A stretch of DNA of 64,000 nt from Planctomycetota bacterium (GTDB lineage: Bacteria > Planctomycetota > J058 > JAJDCP01): assembly GCA_029260765.1 (NCBI GenBank), contig JAJDCP010000063.1, positions 1 to 64,000 of the forward strand, read 5' to 3'. Of this stretch, positions 9,225-18,257 are shown piece by piece. Under the pieces are notes generated by a model. That model saw only the letters and a list, made by a program, of their open reading frames with translations, ran no database searches and was not told the origin of the DNA. The position numbers and the translations under genes are program-made. How positions within the stretch are numbered: the first letter of the stretch is position 1; every line of letters starts with the position of its first letter.

Positions 9225-10277
9225 ATGCCGGCAGGATGGTATTCCCACTTGGCAGACTTGCCGCTGCGCATCGAGCGCTGCGTTTTGGAGGGGCTTTCAC
9301 AGAGCACGGCCGGAGCTTGGACGCGGCACACGACCCTGGTTCGGCTGCAGGGGGCCGGCCACGAGGGCGTCGGCGAGGATGTCACCTACCCGACTCCCGA
9401 GCAGCTCAGTTTCCAGCAGCGGGGGCCTCTGCCGCTCGAAGGCACGTATAGCTTTGACGCGTTCACGCGCAAGCTCGACAGCCTGGTGCTTTTTCCCGAC
9501 GACCCTGTGCAACCATTTTCAAGGTTGTATCGGCGCTGGGCCGTCGAGAGCGCGGCGTTGGACCTGGCTCTGCGGCAGGCGGGGGAATCGTTTGCCGGGC
9601 GTCTGGGGTTGAGCGCGCAGCCAGTGCGCTTTTGCGTCAGTCTGGGGTTGGGCGTGCCACCGAGCTTTGCGCGCGTCGATGCGCTGCGTGCGCGTGTGCC
9701 CGGCCTGGAATTCAAGCTTGATTATGACGAGTCCTGGCAGCCAGAGACTGTGGAAGAGCTGGCGGCGCGTGGTTGTGCGCAGGTGGTCGACTACAAAGGA
9801 CATTACAGCGGCAGCTTCGCAGGTCCTCGCCCCGACGCGGAGATGTATGGCAACGTCGCCCGTGAGCTTCCGGATGTCTATCTGGAAGATCCTCTTTTGG
9901 ATGAAGCTTGCGCGGCCGCGCTCGCGCCGCATCGGGCTCGCATCAGCTGGGATGCGCCGCTGCACAGCCTCAGCGATGTCTTGGACCGGCCCTTCATGCC
10001 GCGTTGCATCAACATCAAGCCTTCGCGTTTCGGAAGGGTCGCTGAGCTATTGCGGGTGATCGAGTTCTGTCAGGCGCGGGGCATCGCGATGTATGGCGGC
10101 GGCCAGTTCGAGTTGGGGCCTGGGCGTGGTCAGAATCAGCTGTTGGCCAGCCTGTTCTATCCCGAGGGGCCCAACGATGTGGCCCCGAGCCTGTTCAATC
10201 AGGACGAGCTGCCCGCAGAGCTGCCGAGCAGCCCGTTGGCGCCGAAGCCCACGGCTATGGGCTTCGGCTGGGAATAG
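9225..10277 (+). CDS. Enolase-superfamily enzyme (OSB synthase/muconate-cycloisomerase-like)
   Basis: 350 residues with AGGAG before the ATG. The pattern is that of the divergent mandelate-racemase/OSBS branch: EFKLD (Lys164), VVDYKGHY (Lys191), YLEDP (Glu221-Asp222), SWDAP (Asp243) and NIKPSRFG (Lys265), followed by GGGQFELGPGRGQ near 291-303. Such enzymes abstract a proton alpha to a carboxylate, with Mg2+ held by three acidic residues. Substrate assignment from sequence is unsafe in this family. It follows the esterase with a nine-base gap, so the pair may process one compound. Its stop is three bases from the stop of the convergent 10,281 gene, which leaves no room for a terminator. Confidence 0.75.
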   Translation: MPAGWYSHLADLPLRIERCVLEGLSQSTAGAWTRHTTLVRLQGAGHEGVGEDVTYPTPEQLSFQQRGPLPLEGTYSFDAFTRKLDSLVLFPDDPVQPFSRLYRRWAVESAALDLALRQAGESFAGRLGLSAQPVRFCVSLGLGVPPSFARVDALRARVPGLEFKLDYDESWQPETVEELAARGCAQVVDYKGHYSGSFAGPRPDAEMYGNVARELPDVYLEDPLLDEACAAALAPHRARISWDAPLHSLSDVLDRPFMPRCINIKPSRFGRVAELLRVIEFCQARGIAMYGGGQFELGPGRGQNQLLASLFYPEGPNDVAPSLFNQDELPAELPSSPLAPKPTAMGFGWE

Positions 10278-10280
10278 GCG

Positions 10281-13200
10281 TCAGTCCTCGAGCGTCACTT
10301 CCAGAGGCAGCAGGGGCTGGCGGAACAGCTCGGCCAGCCGCTCGGCTTCCTCGAGCTCGAATTGGCCGGTCACCCAGAAGCGGCCGCCGACGATGACATC
10401 CTGCACGGTCGGGGCGCTCAAGATACGCCCGTCGACCACGATGGCCAGCTGCGCCCCACGGTACTCCCGCGAGAGCTCGGCCAGGCGGGCGCTCCCGGCG
10501 TCGTTGAGCAGCACCTCGATGCGGGCGCCCTGGCCATCTTCGTCGGCGCGGGCGAACAGGGCCTGCTCGATCTCCAGGCTGCCTTCGCGCGCCAACAGCA
10601 GAGTTTTACCATCGGGCCCCGGCAGCTCGTCGTAGGCCAGCGGAGTGCTCTCTGACTGCAGCACGCCCCGCACACGCAGCCTTCCGCGGCGCGTGAGCAG
10701 CCCGCGGAGCTGAGCAGGGTCCTCGCTGAGTAGCGGGCTGCGCAGCTCGAAGTGGCCGTCCCCCAGCCGGTGGAATGCCGCCAGCTCGAGGTAGTTGAGC
10801 TGCTGCTTGACGAGCTCGTGGCGGGTCTGGCGTAGGAGGCTGGCGAGGCGCTCGAGATCCCCCGCCTGCCAGGCCTGCTCGATCGCATCGAAGCCGGCGG
10901 AGCGGGTGCCCGCCAGGGCACGCAGCAGCGCGCTATCGTCGCTGGGCACGGCGTCCCCGTGCAGGCGCTGCAACTCGGCCTGGCTGAGGCCGCGGGGATC
11001 GATGCGCGGCTCGAGCACGCCCGCCTGTTGCAGGCGTTCAGACAGGCCCTGCAGGGTGGCGAGCCGCTGCTCGGGGGTCCCTTCGGCCAGGCGGAAACGC
11101 AGCGGGGGGACCCATCGCACTTCACTGGGGTGGGCCAGGCTGAGCTGCGTCAACAGGCCTGGCAGGGTGTTGAGAGCCACTCCGGGTTGGACCTCGACGA
11201 TGACGGGCAGCCCGTTGATCTCGGGAACCTGCCAGAGCGCATCGAGGCCGAGCTCGACCACAAGCCAGCTGCCTGCCCGGTAGCTCTCGAGCGCGCGTCC
11301 GTCCGGGTAGGCACGGATCAGCACCTCTGCAGCAGGATCGTTGTTGACGGGCCAGCAATACGGGTTCAGATCGACGCTGCGGCGGAAGACGTAGAGCTCG
11401 TCGCTGCGTTGCTCCAGGTCGAGTTGCAGGGCTTCGGCGGCGGCAGTAGCGATCTCCAGTGCCGTCAGGCGGGAGAGGTTGAGCGCCTCGATACGCAGCT
11501 CCAGATCAGGCTCCAGCTCGAAGCGCTGCTCGGCCTGCGCGTTGAGAATCGCGGCCAGGGACGAGAGTGCTACCTCACGGAGCCGCACGTCGAGAAGAAC
11601 TTCGTGCAGGGTCTCATCCAGAGCCAGGGCGTCCGGTGCTGTCACGTGCAGGCCATCGGATGCATCGTCCAGCCGCAAACCGTACATCCAGGCGATCCGC
11701 TCCATGATCTCTTCCAGGCTCAGCCGTTCGCCATAGAAGGTGACCTGCAGGCCGCTGGCCTGCGGCCCACAGCTGATCTCCAGCTCAGGACGGGTCGCGG
11801 CCAGCTGCGCGAGCAGATGGGGAAGGGGTTGGCGGAAACAGAACAGCGACAGCAGCCCCGATTCGTCGAGCAGGCGCACATCGTTTCGGTTCCCTGGCGG
11901 GCCTTCCAGCAGCATGAGGTTGCTGCGTAGGCCTTGCTGCAGGCCGAGCTGGGCGGCGATATGGTCGAGATGCTCCGAAGGGCTGCGTTGTGCTCTGGAG
12001 ACAATGCTAAGACGCAGGTCGCTCAGACCTCCCTCGAGCACGATCTTGCCGAGCTCGGAGCTGAGCGCCTCGGCAATGTCGCCGAGCCGGGCATCAAAGG
12101 CGATCAGTCCGCTTTTGCTGAAATCGACCCAACCGGAGGGCGCCGCAGCGTGCGTCTCGACCTGCGCCTGTTCGGCGTCGCAGCTGACTTGCAGGCCGGC
12201 GCCCTCGCCCAGCTCCTGGAGCAGCGTCAGGGGCGTGTCTTTTTGTCCGCCACCTGCCCAGGGTTGCTCTGCAGCCCGGGAGCTGTAACGCATCATCCGC
12301 GGGCTGAGGGCTGCCTCGAGTTGGCCCAGCCAGAGACAGGCTGGCATGGGCTGCGAGCGCTCGAAGCTGAAGTGTGTTCGTGAGCTGCGCACAAGCTCGG
12401 GCAGTCCCAAGCGCGCGGGGATTTCGCTCCTCGGGGCAAGCACAGACGCGTGATGTTCGCGCAGAATCCGACTTGCTTGCAGTGCCTCGTCCACCATGTC
12501 CGAAGCTCCGAACACGTCGACGACCAGCCCCGGATCAGCGAGACTCTCCGCCGACCAGCGCTCCAGCGCTCCGACCGTGTCTACCAGCGTCGCGTCGCAG
12601 CCGAGCAGCAGGGCCCAGCCGCCCTCGGCAAGTGGAATGATGCGTGCGGCCCCGGGCCGGGCACGTGGGCGCACTGTCAGGGAGATCAACGGCTGCACCG
12701 CATAGCTGCCCGGCTCGTCAGGGGCCTTGAAACGCAGCCCGGCCGCGGCCAGAGCTTCGCGGAAGTTGTCGAACTCGCCACGCACGGAGACCTTGAGCTT
12801 CTCCAGCCCCGGTGACAGCCACAGATCAAACAGACCCAGCTGCGCGAGCAGCTCGGGAAGGGGAAGCTCGTGGGCATCGACTTTCAGCTTCGCGAAACTG
12901 AGCTCCAGACGCCCTCCTGGGCCCTGCGAGGGCATGAGCCCATATCCCTCGAAGATCCGGTTCAAGGCCTCCTGGGCCGTGACATCGTAGAGCTCCACAG
13001 AGACCCGGAGATCGCCGACGTTCTCGTCCCTCACCGAGTAGGACTCCTCCGTACCCAGGTGCAAGAGAGCCGGGATCAGCTCGAAGAGCGTCGTGTTCTC
13101 GGCCACGATGTTGAAGCTGCCTTCCCCTGAGGCCTCGATCGAGAGCTGCCCCTGCTCGGCGCGGCTCAACCGGTATTGGCGTCCGACTCTGCCGAGCTTG

Positions 13201-15605
13201 AAGCCCTGATCCGCTGCCAGTGCCCGTAGCATCGCAAGCCCGTCTGCGGCTTTCAGCTCGAGCTCGGCGATCCGCCAGGCTCGTAGCTCTGGACCGATGG
13301 TGAGGGTTGCGTCAGCCAGCAAGGGGCGCAGCGCGTCCAGCACTTCGGCCAATGGAGTGTCGTCACACTTCAGCTGCAGGCCGCTGTCAACGAGCACAGT
13401 GAGACTGGAGGCCAGCCGCTGCAAGACGAAGCCACCTGCGGTCTCGGTCACATCGGCCTGGGCAAGCCGGGCAAGGGTCTCCAGAGCTTCGGGCATACTG
13501 CGCAGCCCGTGCGAGTTCTCGCTGGCCAGCCGGCTGATCGCGTGTTCCAGCAGTGCCTCGTCCGCCACCACCTGCAGGTCTGGATCGAGGGCGCGTAGCT
13601 CGTTGAGTTGGCGCTGCAGAGTGTCTCCCCGGGGCAGAGCGAAACTGCAGATCTCGCGCGCATCCACCTTCAGCCGCAGCTGCTCCGCCAACAGCGCAAG
13701 CACTTGGGGGGCACTGAGCTGGGTGCGTTCGAAATCTACCATGATCGACGCCAGACCCAGGTTGACGGCGCACGGGTAGCCGATCTCTGCCAATGCCTGA
13801 CAGACTTCGGCAAGAGGAGTTTGTTGGATGCGCACATCGTAGAGCCCGTCGGACCGCAGCCGCAGCTCACAATGCGAGCCGAGCTCGATAACAGGTCCAT
13901 CGGGGATGGTGATGGCTCCTTGCGCGTCGATGTCCCAGCCTCGTTGGGCGAGCAGCTCCGAGAGCCTCTCGCGGGTCTGGTTCTGCAGGTCCAGGGACAC
14001 GACGATGCGCGTCTGGGAAGGAAGCGCGGAATGCCGGCGTTGCGGCCTCTCCCACAGATCCTCGCGGTCGATGGGACCCAGGCGGTCGAGGGCTTCGAGC
14101 AGCTGGAAGAGGGGGACCTCTTCGCACCGCAGGTCGAAGCTGCCGTCTTGATGCAACTCCAGGTCGACAGCCGACGGCATCGGCTCGAAGTCCTCAGCCA
14201 GCTCGATGCGTCGCCAGTCGCCATTCTGTACCAGCCGTAATGAGGGATAGAAGCGCACCAGCTTGGCGAGGATGTCTTCGGCCCGCTCGGACCGTGTCCA
14301 CATCGAGACGGGCAAGTCTGCGCATTCGGGCGCGACTTCCACCAAACCTCCCAGGGCGCCGACGACATCTTCAAGTCGATCACGGTAGGCATACAGCTCA
14401 CAACCGGAAGCATCGGTTTCAAAGCGCGGATAGCTGCGGGCAAGTGGTGGGGTGCCCGTGAACAGGTAGCGCTGTCCGGCCAATCCCAGCTCGAGCCCGA
14501 AGGTCGCGGCCAGCTCGGGGCGCGCATCTGTAGACAGCTTCAACCAGGTGACCGGAACGTCGGCCAGCGGGCGCGCGACGTCGGCCTGGAACGCTGCAGC
14601 CAGCTCGCCGAGTGGGGTCTCGAAAGCGGGCAGAGGCTGGACCCACTGCATGGGGCTGCGACGCCCGGCCGGCGCCAGTCGATAGCCCTCGGGGGTCGGG
14701 TGCACGACAAGGTCCATGGCTTCGGCAGCGAATTGCAGGAGATCGAGCGCCGTGCCGCGCTGCGTAGCCAGCTCGAATCCTGCACGCCGGTGGGCCACTT
14801 CGGAATCGACATCGATGCTCAGCTCGAGGCAGCGCTCCAGGGCCCCGGCCAGCAAGAACAAAGGCTGACCTGCAGACATCACGCGTGGCGCAACAGATGC
14901 AGACCCCTTCGGCAACAGAGCTTCCTCAGGCGCGACCGTAGCGCGGCGGTCTTCCCAGGTCTCTGCGCGCAGCTCTTGCAACGGGCGCGTGAGCGTGCTC
15001 CTCAGCATGCAACCGTGCGTTTGCAGCGCTCTGGACAACTCCGCGAAGATCGCGACGGATGGCTCATCGTCCCCAAACAACTGCAACGCGACGCCGGTCG
15101 GCGGCTCCTGTTGCTGTGCGAGCCAAGCCTCGACCGAGGCCTGCAGGCGGAGACTGCTCAGCGGCCGACGCAATACCGTCAGGTTTGCAGCCTCGACCTC
15201 CAGTCCCGGTGGCAGCACTGCGATCTGCCAGGTTCCTTCGGCGGACAAAGGCACCGGCTCGGGCTTGTTCAACGCGGCCAGCCGCGCGCTGGCCAGGGCT
15301 GCTTCGGGGCCGCCGGGCAGCAGCTCGATAGCCTGCTGGTAGGCGCGCAGGGCAGCCTCATGGCGCTGCAAACGCTCGAGGCAGTCTCCACTGCGCAGCG
15401 CGGCGCGACCAGCGACCTCGGGGCTCTCGAGGTGCTCGGCCAGCACTCGTTGATACAGGCTGAGGGCGGACTCGAGGTCGCCTTCGGCGGTCTCGGCGAG
15501 CCAGGCCTGCTGGTAGAGGCGTTCGGCTTCGAGGAGATCGGGTTGCTGGCCCAGGGCACACAGGCTCAGCAGCAAGAGGCAAAGGGGCAGGAGGGAACGG
15601 GACAT
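10281..15605 (-). CDS. Giant secreted repeat protein: TPR, secretin/STN-like repeats, SecD-head-like end
   Basis: 1774 residues. AAGGAG precedes the ATG at 15,605. Residues 1-19 are a cleavable signal. About 22-110 are TPR-like. Most of the rest is a long series of about 70-100-residue units of STN/secretin-N type, each with a motif like 'fdlrceevPLfqlLeaL' followed by 'ltvsldlqnqtreraLselL'. About the last 120 residues match the P1-head region of SecD: RIEVLLNDAGSARLAELS, LAIVVDGRILSAPTVQD, then GRFWVTGQFELEEAERLAELF. It is periplasmic or surface exposed. It lies 86 bases downstream of the response regulator and may be under its control. Function is unknown. A search with the individual units would test the repeat assignment. 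Confidence 0.7.
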   Translation of the reverse strand: MSRSLLPLCLLLLSLCALGQQPDLLEAERLYQQAWLAETAEGDLESALSLYQRVLAEHLESPEVAGRAALRSGDCLERLQRHEAALRAYQQAIELLPGGPEAALASARLAALNKPEPVPLSAEGTWQIAVLPPGLEVEAANLTVLRRPLSSLRLQASVEAWLAQQQEPPTGVALQLFGDDEPSVAIFAELSRALQTHGCMLRSTLTRPLQELRAETWEDRRATVAPEEALLPKGSASVAPRVMSAGQPLFLLAGALERCLELSIDVDSEVAHRRAGFELATQRGTALDLLQFAAEAMDLVVHPTPEGYRLAPAGRRSPMQWVQPLPAFETPLGELAAAFQADVARPLADVPVTWLKLSTDARPELAATFGLELGLAGQRYLFTGTPPLARSYPRFETDASGCELYAYRDRLEDVVGALGGLVEVAPECADLPVSMWTRSERAEDILAKLVRFYPSLRLVQNGDWRRIELAEDFEPMPSAVDLELHQDGSFDLRCEEVPLFQLLEALDRLGPIDREDLWERPQRRHSALPSQTRIVVSLDLQNQTRERLSELLAQRGWDIDAQGAITIPDGPVIELGSHCELRLRSDGLYDVRIQQTPLAEVCQALAEIGYPCAVNLGLASIMVDFERTQLSAPQVLALLAEQLRLKVDAREICSFALPRGDTLQRQLNELRALDPDLQVVADEALLEHAISRLASENSHGLRSMPEALETLARLAQADVTETAGGFVLQRLASSLTVLVDSGLQLKCDDTPLAEVLDALRPLLADATLTIGPELRAWRIAELELKAADGLAMLRALAADQGFKLGRVGRQYRLSRAEQGQLSIEASGEGSFNIVAENTTLFELIPALLHLGTEESYSVRDENVGDLRVSVELYDVTAQEALNRIFEGYGLMPSQGPGGRLELSFAKLKVDAHELPLPELLAQLGLFDLWLSPGLEKLKVSVRGEFDNFREALAAAGLRFKAPDEPGSYAVQPLISLTVRPRARPGAARIIPLAEGGWALLLGCDATLVDTVGALERWSAESLADPGLVVDVFGASDMVDEALQASRILREHHASVLAPRSEIPARLGLPELVRSSRTHFSFERSQPMPACLWLGQLEAALSPRMMRYSSRAAEQPWAGGGQKDTPLTLLQELGEGAGLQVSCDAEQAQVETHAAAPSGWVDFSKSGLIAFDARLGDIAEALSSELGKIVLEGGLSDLRLSIVSRAQRSPSEHLDHIAAQLGLQQGLRSNLMLLEGPPGNRNDVRLLDESGLLSLFCFRQPLPHLLAQLAATRPELEISCGPQASGLQVTFYGERLSLEEIMERIAWMYGLRLDDASDGLHVTAPDALALDETLHEVLLDVRLREVALSSLAAILNAQAEQRFELEPDLELRIEALNLSRLTALEIATAAAEALQLDLEQRSDELYVFRRSVDLNPYCWPVNNDPAAEVLIRAYPDGRALESYRAGSWLVVELGLDALWQVPEINGLPVIVEVQPGVALNTLPGLLTQLSLAHPSEVRWVPPLRFRLAEGTPEQRLATLQGLSERLQQAGVLEPRIDPRGLSQAELQRLHGDAVPSDDSALLRALAGTRSAGFDAIEQAWQAGDLERLASLLRQTRHELVKQQLNYLELAAFHRLGDGHFELRSPLLSEDPAQLRGLLTRRGRLRVRGVLQSESTPLAYDELPGPDGKTLLLAREGSLEIEQALFARADEDGQGARIEVLLNDAGSARLAELSREYRGAQLAIVVDGRILSAPTVQDVIVGGRFWVTGQFELEEAERLAELFRQPLLPLEVTLED

Positions 15606-15691
15606 CGGCTCGGCTCCTTCTGGGAGTTGGGGTCACGCCTCTACAGTAGGTCGCCGGCGGGCGGGAGTTGTCGCGCGCAGATCTGGACTTG

Positions 15692-16384
15692 TCAGAAGTT
15701 GTCTGAGGGGGGCACGAAGCGGTAGCCCACCCGGTGGACAGTCAGCAAAAGTTGGGGCGCCGACGGGTCGGCTTCGAGTTTCTTGCGCAGGTTGAGCACG
15801 TGGTTGTCGATCACGCGGTCGGTGACCGCCGCATCACCCCAGATCGCGGTCAGGATCTCGGCTCGGGATACCGCCTCTCCGGCCCTGTCGAGCAGGATCT
15901 TGAGGATCTCGGCCTCGAAGAACTTCAACTTGATGCTGCGCCCACGCGCCTCGACCTGGTAGTGGTCGAGGTCAAAGCACAGGCTGCCGAACCGCCGCGC
16001 TCTGCTCTGCGGGGCCTGCCCGAGCCGGCGCAGGATCGCCTTGACGCGGCCGAGCAACTCGCCGACCGAGAAGGGCTTGACCACGTAGTCATCGGCGCCG
16101 ATCTCGAAGCCCGCGATGCGGTCGTGTTCTTCGCCGCGGGCGGTCAAAAAGATCACCGGTGCGGAGAACCCCTGGCCGCGTACCTCGCGCAGCACGCTGA
16201 GACCATCCTGCTTCGGCAACATGATGTCGAGAATCACCAGGTCGGGTTTGCGGGCCAGGATGGTCTCGACGGCGGCCTCACCGTCTGCCGCTTCGAGCAC
16301 GGTGTAGCCGACGAACTTCAGGTTGTTGCGCAGAATCAGGCGCAGATTGGCTTCGTCTTCGACCAGCAGGATGGTTGCGCTCAT
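15692..16384 (-). CDS. OmpR/PhoB-family response regulator
   Basis: 230 residues starting at MSATILLVEDE (ATG at 16,384); the longer frame would run into the kinase gene. The receiver domain (1-120) has acidic pocket EDE, phospho-acceptor Asp53 in ILDIMLP, Thr81 and Lys103 in VVKPF. The C-terminal winged helix (about 135-228) has the OmpR signature DRVIDNHVLNLRKKLE and VGYRFVPP. Its ATG overlaps the TGA of the histidine kinase by four bases, so translation is coupled and the two are cognate partners. It is a DNA-binding transcription factor in the cytoplasm. The downstream 10,281 gene is a likely target or co-transcript. Confidence 0.95.
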   Translation of the reverse strand: MSATILLVEDEANLRLILRNNLKFVGYTVLEAADGEAAVETILARKPDLVILDIMLPKQDGLSVLREVRGQGFSAPVIFLTARGEEHDRIAGFEIGADDYVVKPFSVGELLGRVKAILRRLGQAPQSRARRFGSLCFDLDHYQVEARGRSIKLKFFEAEILKILLDRAGEAVSRAEILTAIWGDAAVTDRVIDNHVLNLRKKLEADPSAPQLLLTVHRVGYRFVPPSDNF

Positions 16385-18255
16385 GGGGGAAGATCTCCAG
16401 CGACCGCGGGCAGCCACAGCTCAAAGATGCTGCCGCCTCCAGGCCGGGGATGCAAGCGGATGTAGCCATCGTGGCCGCGCGCGATCTGGCGGACCAGGGC
16501 GAGCCCCAGGCCCGTGCCGCGGATCTCGGCGACCTTTGCCTCGCGCCCACGGTTGAAGGGCTCAAAAATGTGCGCGCGCTCTTCGGCGGGCACGCCAAGC
16601 CCGCGGTCGCTGAGGCGGATGGCCACACCTGTGTCCTGCGCCGAAGCCGCCAGCCGGATACTGCGCGTTGTGGGCGAGAACTTGATCGCGTTGTCGAGCA
16701 GGTTCAGCAGCGCCCGCCGCACGGCCTCGGCGTCTGCCGGCACACTGGGCAGCTCGCGGGGCAGCTCGAGCTCGAAGCTGAAGCCCTGGCTCCGCAGTCC
16801 AGGGCCATAGGTCTCGGCGAAGCTCTCGAGCTCGGCCCGCACGTCGAGCCGGCTGCGGGCATAAGACACCGCGCCGCGCGCGGCGCGGGAGAAGTCGAGC
16901 ACATTGCCGACCAGGCCGCTCAAGCGCTCGGACTCGGTCGTCAGCATCTTCAGGTAGCTCTGGCGTTCCTCTTCGGAGCTGACGTGCCCGAGCTGCAGCG
17001 TCTCGGCGACAGCCCGGATCAGCGCCAACGGAGTGCGCAGCTCGTGGGAGATGCCGGCGACGAAATCGGCCTGCATGCGGGACAAACGCAGGGCCTGCGC
17101 CGCCTGCCGCCACAGCAGCCACGGCCCCAGCCCGAGCAGGACCAGGCCGCCGACGGCGAGGAGCAGAAGCAGCAGGCGTCGGCTGGCCAGCTCTGGCGGC
17201 GCTTCTTCGGGAGACAGGCAGAGCTGCACGGCGGGGAATCCTTCCCCCAGCGGTGCCTGCAGAGGTTCCTTGGCGCCGGTGGTGAGCAACCGCAGCGCGG
17301 GGAAGTCGGAGAGCCCGGCGGCGACGCGTTGCACAAATGCGGCGCGAGGTTCTTCAAAACCGATCGCGATGGGCTGCCCATCGAGCGCCAGGCGCCGAAA
17401 CACAAAGCGCCGCTCACCTGCCTGGAAAGACCGCTGGTTGGGTCCTCCGCGAGCCAACTCAGAGCCCAGCCGCGTCCCCAACCAACCGCCCAGGTCCGCG
17501 AGCCAGGCGCGGGCCTCTACGCGGGCGTCCAGCTCGGCCCGCAGCCGGTTGCGCTGTTGGTGGTAGGCCGGCGATGCGGACAGCCGCAGGGCCAGGCTGT
17601 CCGCCCGCTCTCGGAAGAGCGCACGCACGACCGCCTGCTCCGTCAGCTCGGGCCGCGCCAGCTCGAGCTCGAGCTGCACCAGCGCGCTCTCGGCCGCCGG
17701 GCCCTGCTGCAACCGTGCGCGCTGCCAGGCGGCAAAGGGTCGTCCCTGGGGCAGGCCCGGCAGCTCGCGGAAGTTCTCGAGAAAACGCTCAAATTGGCGC
17801 AGCGCCAGGCTGTCAGCGCCCAACCGGGCGCTCGCGGCCGCGCTTGCCAGGGAGTCTTGCGCGGCGGCCAGGCGCTGCGCATCGGCTGGCGGGCTGAGGT
17901 TGCTCTGCGGACCGGGAAAGCGTGGTCTGCCGGAGGCATCGACAGCGAAGCCGCGGATGCCTGTGAAACCAGGCATCCCCAGCAGCTTCTGCATGCTAGC
18001 CGGCAGGCTCGCGCTGCTCAGGCTGGCGGGCAGCTCGTCGAGCAGGGCGCTCTCCTGGGAGCGCAGCGCGACCCGCAGCTCGACCAGGTGTGCCTGCAGT
18101 GCCCGCTCCTGGCTCTGGCGCAGCGCGCCCTGCAGCGCCTGTTCTTCGAGGTTGACCTGCCGGAAGGCCAGCCCCGCCAGGGCAAACAGACCCAGCACCA
18201 GGCCGATCCCGGCCAGCAGACGCAAGCGTGGAGAGGGCGGGCGCGGCAGGCTCAC
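16381..18255 (-). CDS. Sensor histidine kinase
   Basis: 624 residues from a GTG at 18,255, two bases after the stop of the preceding gene. Upstream codons in this frame overlap that gene and look like shadow. Transmembrane helices lie at about 13-31 and 361-382, enclosing a roughly 330-residue extracytoplasmic sensor rich in Leu, Ala and Arg with no recognised domain. The HisKA box is FVAGISHELRTPL with His404. The ATPase domain has the N box NLLDNAIKF (Asn522), SDRGLGVP near 549 and GTGLGLAL near 580. It autophosphorylates and passes phosphate to the overlapping OmpR regulator. The signal is unknown. The placement after a phosphatase-like gene might hint at phosphate-ester sensing, but that is speculation. 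Confidence 0.92.
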   Translation of the reverse strand: MSLPRPPSPRLRLLAGIGLVLGLFALAGLAFRQVNLEEQALQGALRQSQERALQAHLVELRVALRSQESALLDELPASLSSASLPASMQKLLGMPGFTGIRGFAVDASGRPRFPGPQSNLSPPADAQRLAAAQDSLASAAASARLGADSLALRQFERFLENFRELPGLPQGRPFAAWQRARLQQGPAAESALVQLELELARPELTEQAVVRALFRERADSLALRLSASPAYHQQRNRLRAELDARVEARAWLADLGGWLGTRLGSELARGGPNQRSFQAGERRFVFRRLALDGQPIAIGFEEPRAAFVQRVAAGLSDFPALRLLTTGAKEPLQAPLGEGFPAVQLCLSPEEAPPELASRRLLLLLLAVGGLVLLGLGPWLLWRQAAQALRLSRMQADFVAGISHELRTPLALIRAVAETLQLGHVSSEEERQSYLKMLTTESERLSGLVGNVLDFSRAARGAVSYARSRLDVRAELESFAETYGPGLRSQGFSFELELPRELPSVPADAEAVRRALLNLLDNAIKFSPTTRSIRLAASAQDTGVAIRLSDRGLGVPAEERAHIFEPFNRGREAKVAEIRGTGLGLALVRQIARGHDGYIRLHPRPGGGSIFELWLPAVAGDLPP

Positions 18256-18257
18256 CT

